DNA of 64,000 nt. It comes from Turritopsis dohrnii. Lineage: Eukaryota; Cnidaria; Hydrozoa; Anthoathecata; Oceaniidae. A program made the translations under genes and the position numbers. The stretch spans positions 121,255 to 185,254 of the forward strand of contig BQMF02000664.1 of the NCBI GenBank assembly GCA_027922465.2. The letters are read 5' to 3'. The notes under the pieces were generated by a model. That model did not search any database. It was not told the DNA's origin and was given only the letters and a program-made list of their open reading frames with translations. Below are positions 50,801 to 57,100 of this stretch, piece after piece. Every line of letters begins with the position of its first letter. Within the stretch, counting starts at the first letter, position 1.

Positions 50801-53800
50801 TTGCCGACGTATAATGGATTTTACGAGTTTTGCGTCGGCAATTTTTTGCCAAGGTAAACGAATCTGAATTAGAAAGGAGAATCTTTGATATACTAAGCAA
50901 CACCACCATAAGTGCCAACTTCTCTATTTTTATTAACAAACGTGTACCCCGGAATATCAAAAGGTTGTGGTGGAGTCGAATTATCATTATGTGTTTCGCT
51001 GTTTTCCCATGTTTTGATTAAGTCTTCGAATGTTCTGGTGTAAAACTTTCAGTCCCCTGTGTTTGAATAAATCTCGTAAATTGTGATCAACTGGTCCAGG
51101 ACATTTCTCCACATCTCCACACATAAGCAATAACAGACATAAAAAACTCCTTTTTCTTTGATAACCATATTTCTGGTGAGCTTTTATAACAAATAATGAT
51201 GAATTTATATAATGCTCCTTGCAATAAATTTCTTCTTTCAATAATATAATACTTATTCCATCCGATGTGGTAAAGCGACGATATTTAACAGTAAAAACTA
51301 CCAATGTCCAACAAAATCTTAAAAAATGAACTCAGTCAAGGCCCAATTAGCTCCTACCTTAGAATGAGGGTTGTTCATTCATTGACAATGTTTTCTCGCT
51401 TGATGATGGTAACAGCTTCGACAAAGTCATTTTGCGTTACATTGTGTAACGAATGCAACGGATCGTTGAACGAAGGAGCGAAAACGGTGTTCTTGTTCGT
51501 ATTGTTTTTGTAAATTCGCTAGTCTTCAACCCTTTGTTCTCTGCGATTGATTCCGCCAATCTTGCATAAAATGTTCACCATTTGTTGAAAAAGCGAGTGG
51601 GGTGAAGGTCCCGTTTTCCACCTGTAGTTCGTTGTAGCTTCGTTTCTTCTCGTTATCGTTCTCGTTTGTTGAGAAGCATTTGGCAAGTTCTAGGTTCCTG
51701 TATCCCTGGGCGTTTAGGTCAAAGACCCTTATGTCGAAGAATGTCCGTTGACCAGCAACCCAGAAACCTACCGCGCTCACATCAAGTCTTGCTTCTTGGC
51801 TGGTGTTTCCCGTCCTCGCTTGTAGTCTTTCGCTATCCATCTCCGCGAGCATTCGTTCCATTTGACGTCAGTACACACTTCATCCAAAAGCTCGGCAGTC
51901 ACATCTCATATTTCATTATAGCGGAGAATTATGAAGCCGCCTTTCTTACATGATAGGGCGTGAGCTATATCAAATCGTGCTCCACACGTTCAAGTCGTCG
52001 GCATTCTCTCCATGGACCAGCCGTACCTGATTCGAATCGAGCATGAATTCACTACGTCTGCTTTGGTTACGCTCATGACGACTTTCCCCATGATCCTCAG
52101 CAGAACTTCACCGACCCCAATCGGTCTCACCGCGGGATTTTTATCTGGTGGTACGAGTCGTGAAGCCATTAGTGCTGTGACGGAGTTGTCGGTTACTTCT
52201 GTTGTGCGTAGGGAGCGTATCACGGTCGCCATGGTCGTTCGAAGATCACTTCCGGCAACCCTGTAGTCTCGAGAAGTCAGTATCCGGCGCCAAGCATATG
52301 CGTATGGCGTCATAAATTATTGGTTCGACGGTTGGTTCGGGACCTTGCAATAGCGAATCTTCGTTCGAGTCCTTGGCTGTTGGGTGTTTTGCCTTAAGTG
52401 AGCTGATTGTTTCGTCGTCCAAGGGCCTCCGTGCATGTTGTTTGTCAGCAGTTTTATAGCCCCATTCACGTTTTCTTTCTGCATTAAGTCGCGGAACTTT
52501 CTAGATAGCGTAGTCAGGTCTTTTTTCGTTGTTGGTTTAGCTAGTCGCGTCTGTAGTGTATCAGCTTCTCTAACAAGTTGCGTGAATTCACCGTCATTCC
52601 ATAATTTGAGCCGTCTCTTGAGTGCCACCACATGATCTTTGCTCTTCGATGATTTAGATGGTTTTTGGAGCAGCAGTGCTGGCATGATGTTGATTGCAGT
52701 CATTGCAATTTCACGTAACGGTGTCTTTTCGATCCACGCGTTAAACAACCGGGTGATTTCTCGAATGTATTCTTTCCCTGTTGTGCCTTTTGGAAGCATA
52801 AATATGTTACGTTTCCAATAGACGATCCTCTCATAGCATCGATTGATAGCTTCGACTGCCTCACTCCCCTTCGTGTTGCCCCAGTGAAATTTTTCCACAG
52901 AAGGTTGATTGCCATCGGCCAGTTCCATAACAGCTACCGGTGGCAGTCTCCCAACTTCATCTTGTGAAGGTCCTTCTTTTAAACATAAACGCTGGTGTTG
53001 CGTGAGTCCTCTTTGACTCTTAAAAATTCTTTGACAATTTGTGCATTTTACCTCGTTATTGTTTTGTGAAGCAACAGCTGGGTTGTCTTGCAATCAAACT
53101 TGCTTCAAAAACGAATTGAATCTACTTATAATAATCCGCAATCGTGTGTAACACATTTAACTTAGAGAGTGGTGGGTTTTTTAAAAATTTACGGCCAAAA
53201 TCTTCTAAATCGTTGTCATATCGCGGCAGTTAGACCACGCAAGACACATCCACGATTAGTATGATAGCACGTGGCATTTGACGTCAGTTATTTTTACGAT
53301 CACGGGGAACCATTGCATTGCACCCCAATGTGGATGTTGACAAGAACGATATTCCTGTTGACGTTGCAGTTAAAGTAAATAATCTGGACTATAATTTACA
53401 TTTTGTAGCTCGTCGGGAGCACCGAATGAGAGAGAAAAAAAAATTGTATATATAAACGAATTTTGAAGTATATTTTGAAGATACTTTACATAACTGGAAA
53501 AAAAAAAAAAAAGGAAACAAATTTACGCGTTTATATATACCGTAAATATCCGAACAGGCGCCCAGTATTTATTAAGCGCCCCTTTAATAAGCGCCCCCTT
53601 TAATAAGCGCCCAGGTAATTTCCACAAATTTCAATAAGCGCCCAGCACTTATTAAGCGCCCACCTTTTGGAAGAGGGCGCTTAATCGAAAACTGCCTTGA
53701 GAAACTGGGCGCTTATTTGAAAATTTTACTTTCTTATATCGGGAATAAAAAAATACGTAGTTTATGTTGTGAGCATCTTTTCTTTAAAGTCCTTTTTTCC

Positions 53801-54093
53801 TGGAAAATCTGGAAGACCATTTTCAGTGAGCAAGACAACAATACAAATCCATTTGAAATTACCGAGAATGTTGAGAATGCTCAGTATCCTGGTAACATTT
53901 CATCTGACGATGAGGAAGATGATATCGATGTTGTTTAAACTAAAACTAAATAACCAAGTAAGACGAAACCTAACTTTTTCTTAAATCTTTTTTTCAGTTT
54001 TATTTTCCAGGGAAAATTATAAAAATGAAAGTTACCGTTGTCTTTAATTTGTACATAATTATGAAAGTTTTATAAGCGCCCAGCATTTATTTA

Positions 54094-54124
<31 letters not shown>

Positions 54125-57100
54125 CGATTAAGCGCCATGCAAAAAATCCAAAAATTTAATAAGCGCCCAGGGCGCTTGTCCGGACATTTACGGTATTGAA
54201 AATAATTCTGATTAATATAACATTAAAAAAAAAAATTGTACCCCAATAAAACGCGACGTTTTAGGAAAAATATCTGGAGAACCAATGGCGTTTTTTAGGG
54301 TCTGCGATACGGGCGATGTGGTGACGCAAAATTTGGGGCTAAATTTTATTTGGTACTGCGGCTATGACGTCATCATAATCTTTGATCGACGATATCTCAG
54401 CAACGGTTGGTCGTAGCGAAACGATCCAATACATTTTTTTGATCAGTTTTTCATGCTCTATAACATGGTTGCACTGTTGAGTCGGGATTCCTTAATTAAA
54501 ATTTTCGTAACGGGGCTCACACATACGGGGAACACGGCACATTATTAGCCGTAAAAAACTTTTACGTGGGTTACTAGTTATTGATTATTCAGCTATTTGC
54601 CGTTACTAGGGAGAATGACCACCGTTACTAAGGTAATGTTCAAATTTTCTTCGTTATACGAATTCATTTCTGCACTAATGAAAGAATACGAAAACAAAAG
54701 TGGTACCAGCAGGACTCGTTTTCGTGTTATTCAATGAAGTCAAAAAGCATCTTAGTTTCCAGCTCCCGTGCCTCAGTTAAAATAACAATTCAATTCCGTT
54801 GGCTGGATGCACACCGTTGACCGATTGCACACCTCTCATGGCAAGACCTGAATGTTTAATGCACAAATTTAAAGATTGAAAAAAGGAGGTGCGTTACATC
54901 GCACACCTTGGGATCGTAAAGCAGCGCGATCTGTCGTGCATGTTTACATATTAAGACTGGTACTGAAGGTATGGATAATAATAAAGGGGAGAGAATAGAT
55001 ACTTGTGTATTTTTAGCTCTTATTGTGTATTTTTAGATAGAGCTTGTCTCGAGAGACTTCTTTTGTTACACATCCGGCCTCCAAGTTCTGATCACGCGTG
55101 TTAAGAAAAAGATGATCGATTCATCCATTCATATAATAAGAGAAACATTTATATCCATTATTCGTTGAATGAACGAAGAAGCGAGGTTTGAATTTGGGCA
55201 CACTGTGCTTAGGTTTTTGACCTGTATTACCCCCTGGTTATCCTAAGTGTTGCCTTGGGGTTTGAAACGAGGTTTTTGCACATCAACCTTAATTTTATAA
55301 CTTTTTTCTGTGGCAGAGTTACAGTCATCTTGACAGAGTCTATTTCTAACCCTAGAAACTGCAATTGGAATTTTTAATAGTTTTGTAAAAATTCTGGGTG
55401 CTCGGCGTAACCCAAAACATAGACAAAGGAATTCGTAAAGTTCCCCTTCCCACTGAAACCGCACAAATTTCTGATGGTCTTTGTTTAAGGGGGTGCAGAA
55501 ATATGCATCTTTCTGATCGATTTTGCACATGAAATCCTGTTCCTTCACCATGTCCATTAGCAGATGCAAACCTTCCATATTGAAGTGCAAGGTGACTTTC
55601 GACCAATCTCAATTTTACCGATTCTATCGAAAGTTTACGAGAGACTTCTGATGAATCAAATTGTTCAATTTCTTGAAAACCAGGCGATACTCTCACAATA
55701 CCAGTCTGGGTTTCGGAAGGGTCATTGCACAGTATCTACGTGCATCAAAATTAGAGATGATATTCTGAAAGCTATGAGCAGAGGAGAGATTACATTATCA
55801 GTCATGGCAGATTACTCGAAAGCTTTTGATACAGTCGATTTTGAGACTCTCATACGAAAGCTTCACCTACTTCACCTAGCAACACCTACTTTGCAGCTAC
55901 CTCTCCAACCGTCAACAGTATGTACAGATAGATTGCAACATCTCTGATCGGCTTACAGTCACAAATGGGGTCCCTCAAGGGAGCATCCTGGGTCCCATTC
56001 TATTTAATATATATGTTCATGATCTAAATGAGAGCACTACAGGGTCATGTATGCAGTATGCTGATGACACTAACATTTATCGATCATTCAAACCAACGGA
56101 GTTGCAAGAACATGTGCAAATCATCAACGAAGATCTGAACAAACTGATTGATTGGTCTAGTGAAAGCAACCTCGTTTTCAACGCTGCCAAGACAAAAACG
56201 GTCTTATTTGGCACACGACAACTGCTGAAATCTCGAAACCTGGACGATCGAAATCTCTATAAAGTTGAATCAAATGGAATAGAGATTGAGAGGAAAACCA
56301 ATTACAAGATTCTTGGCATCATATTTGATCACGACTTATCATGGAACCTCCACATCAGCCAAGTCTTGTCGACGTCACATGCAGCTCTGCCAACACTAGC
56401 GAGAATAAAACGTTTTACACCTTTTAATGTTAGAAAACAGCTTGCCGAAACATTGATTCTCAGTCGAGTTGACTATGGTAATGCGGTGTTTCACAGTGCT
56501 CCATCCTACATGCAAAAACGTCTCCAGAAACTGGTCAATGCTAGTGCTGGTTACGTATGTGGAAGGTACATGAAAACCGTTGATACTGTGAACCTGCGTT
56601 GGCTACCTGCTGTTGAACGCTCCTCGTGGTCAACTGCCAAACTGGCATGGAAATCAATTAACTGCCCAGACTGGCCTAAATTCCTACCTATGGAACTGAC
56701 CAAGGAAACTCGTACAAGAAGAGGCCAAATGGGCAATATGATCAAATGCTCAACAAATGTTCAAACGACGTTCGAATACACAGCAGCCAAAATATTCAAT
56801 GATCTGCCAGCTGAATGTCGATCTTGTCATAGATATGGAATGTTCTGCAAACTAACCAAAAAATATTTTTTAGATAAAGCACTTGCCAGATGTCTCTCTG
56901 TCTCTTAGTTGCCTTTCATTTTGTTTTTCTTGTTCTTTTTTTTTTTCTTTTTGTTTTTTTTTCTTTGCTCCACAATTTAACCGAGGTTTTTGCGCTATTT
57001 CAACATTGAGCCTAAATTTTGGGTTATCTACAATATTCACCAACCTATAGTCAACTCACCTTTTTCTCGTTTATGAGTATAATGCCTCCCAATATATTTA

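Larger units (their letters stand above)
53540..54193 (+). mobile_element. Pogo-like deletion element with AAGCGCCC repeats, TA duplication
   Basis: Ends CCGTAAATATCCG / CGGACATTTACGG, TA on both sides, 654 bp. Multiple AATAAGCGCCC repeats near each end. It keeps a 3' coding fragment (53717-53938) ending [14 protein letters not shown], an acidic tail like that of 18699-18851. It includes a 27-C run (54097-54123). Confidence 0.8.
53155..54575 (+). repeat. Dispersed repeat R1, copy A, split by a pogo-like element
   Basis: 53155-53539 plus 54194-54575 make one R1 copy (ACGTGGCATTTGACGTCAGT, CGGGGAACCATTGCATTGCA, ATCGACGATATCTCAGCAAC, GGTTGGTCGTAGCGAAACGA, TTTTACGTGGGTTACTAG). The middle is the inserted element 53540-54193. 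Confidence 0.72.

Noticed and set aside
51526..51861. Independent host nuclease gene
   Set aside because: It follows in order after RT and zinc-finger pieces of the same retroelement type and is interrupted upstream by a stop; it is a retroelement end.
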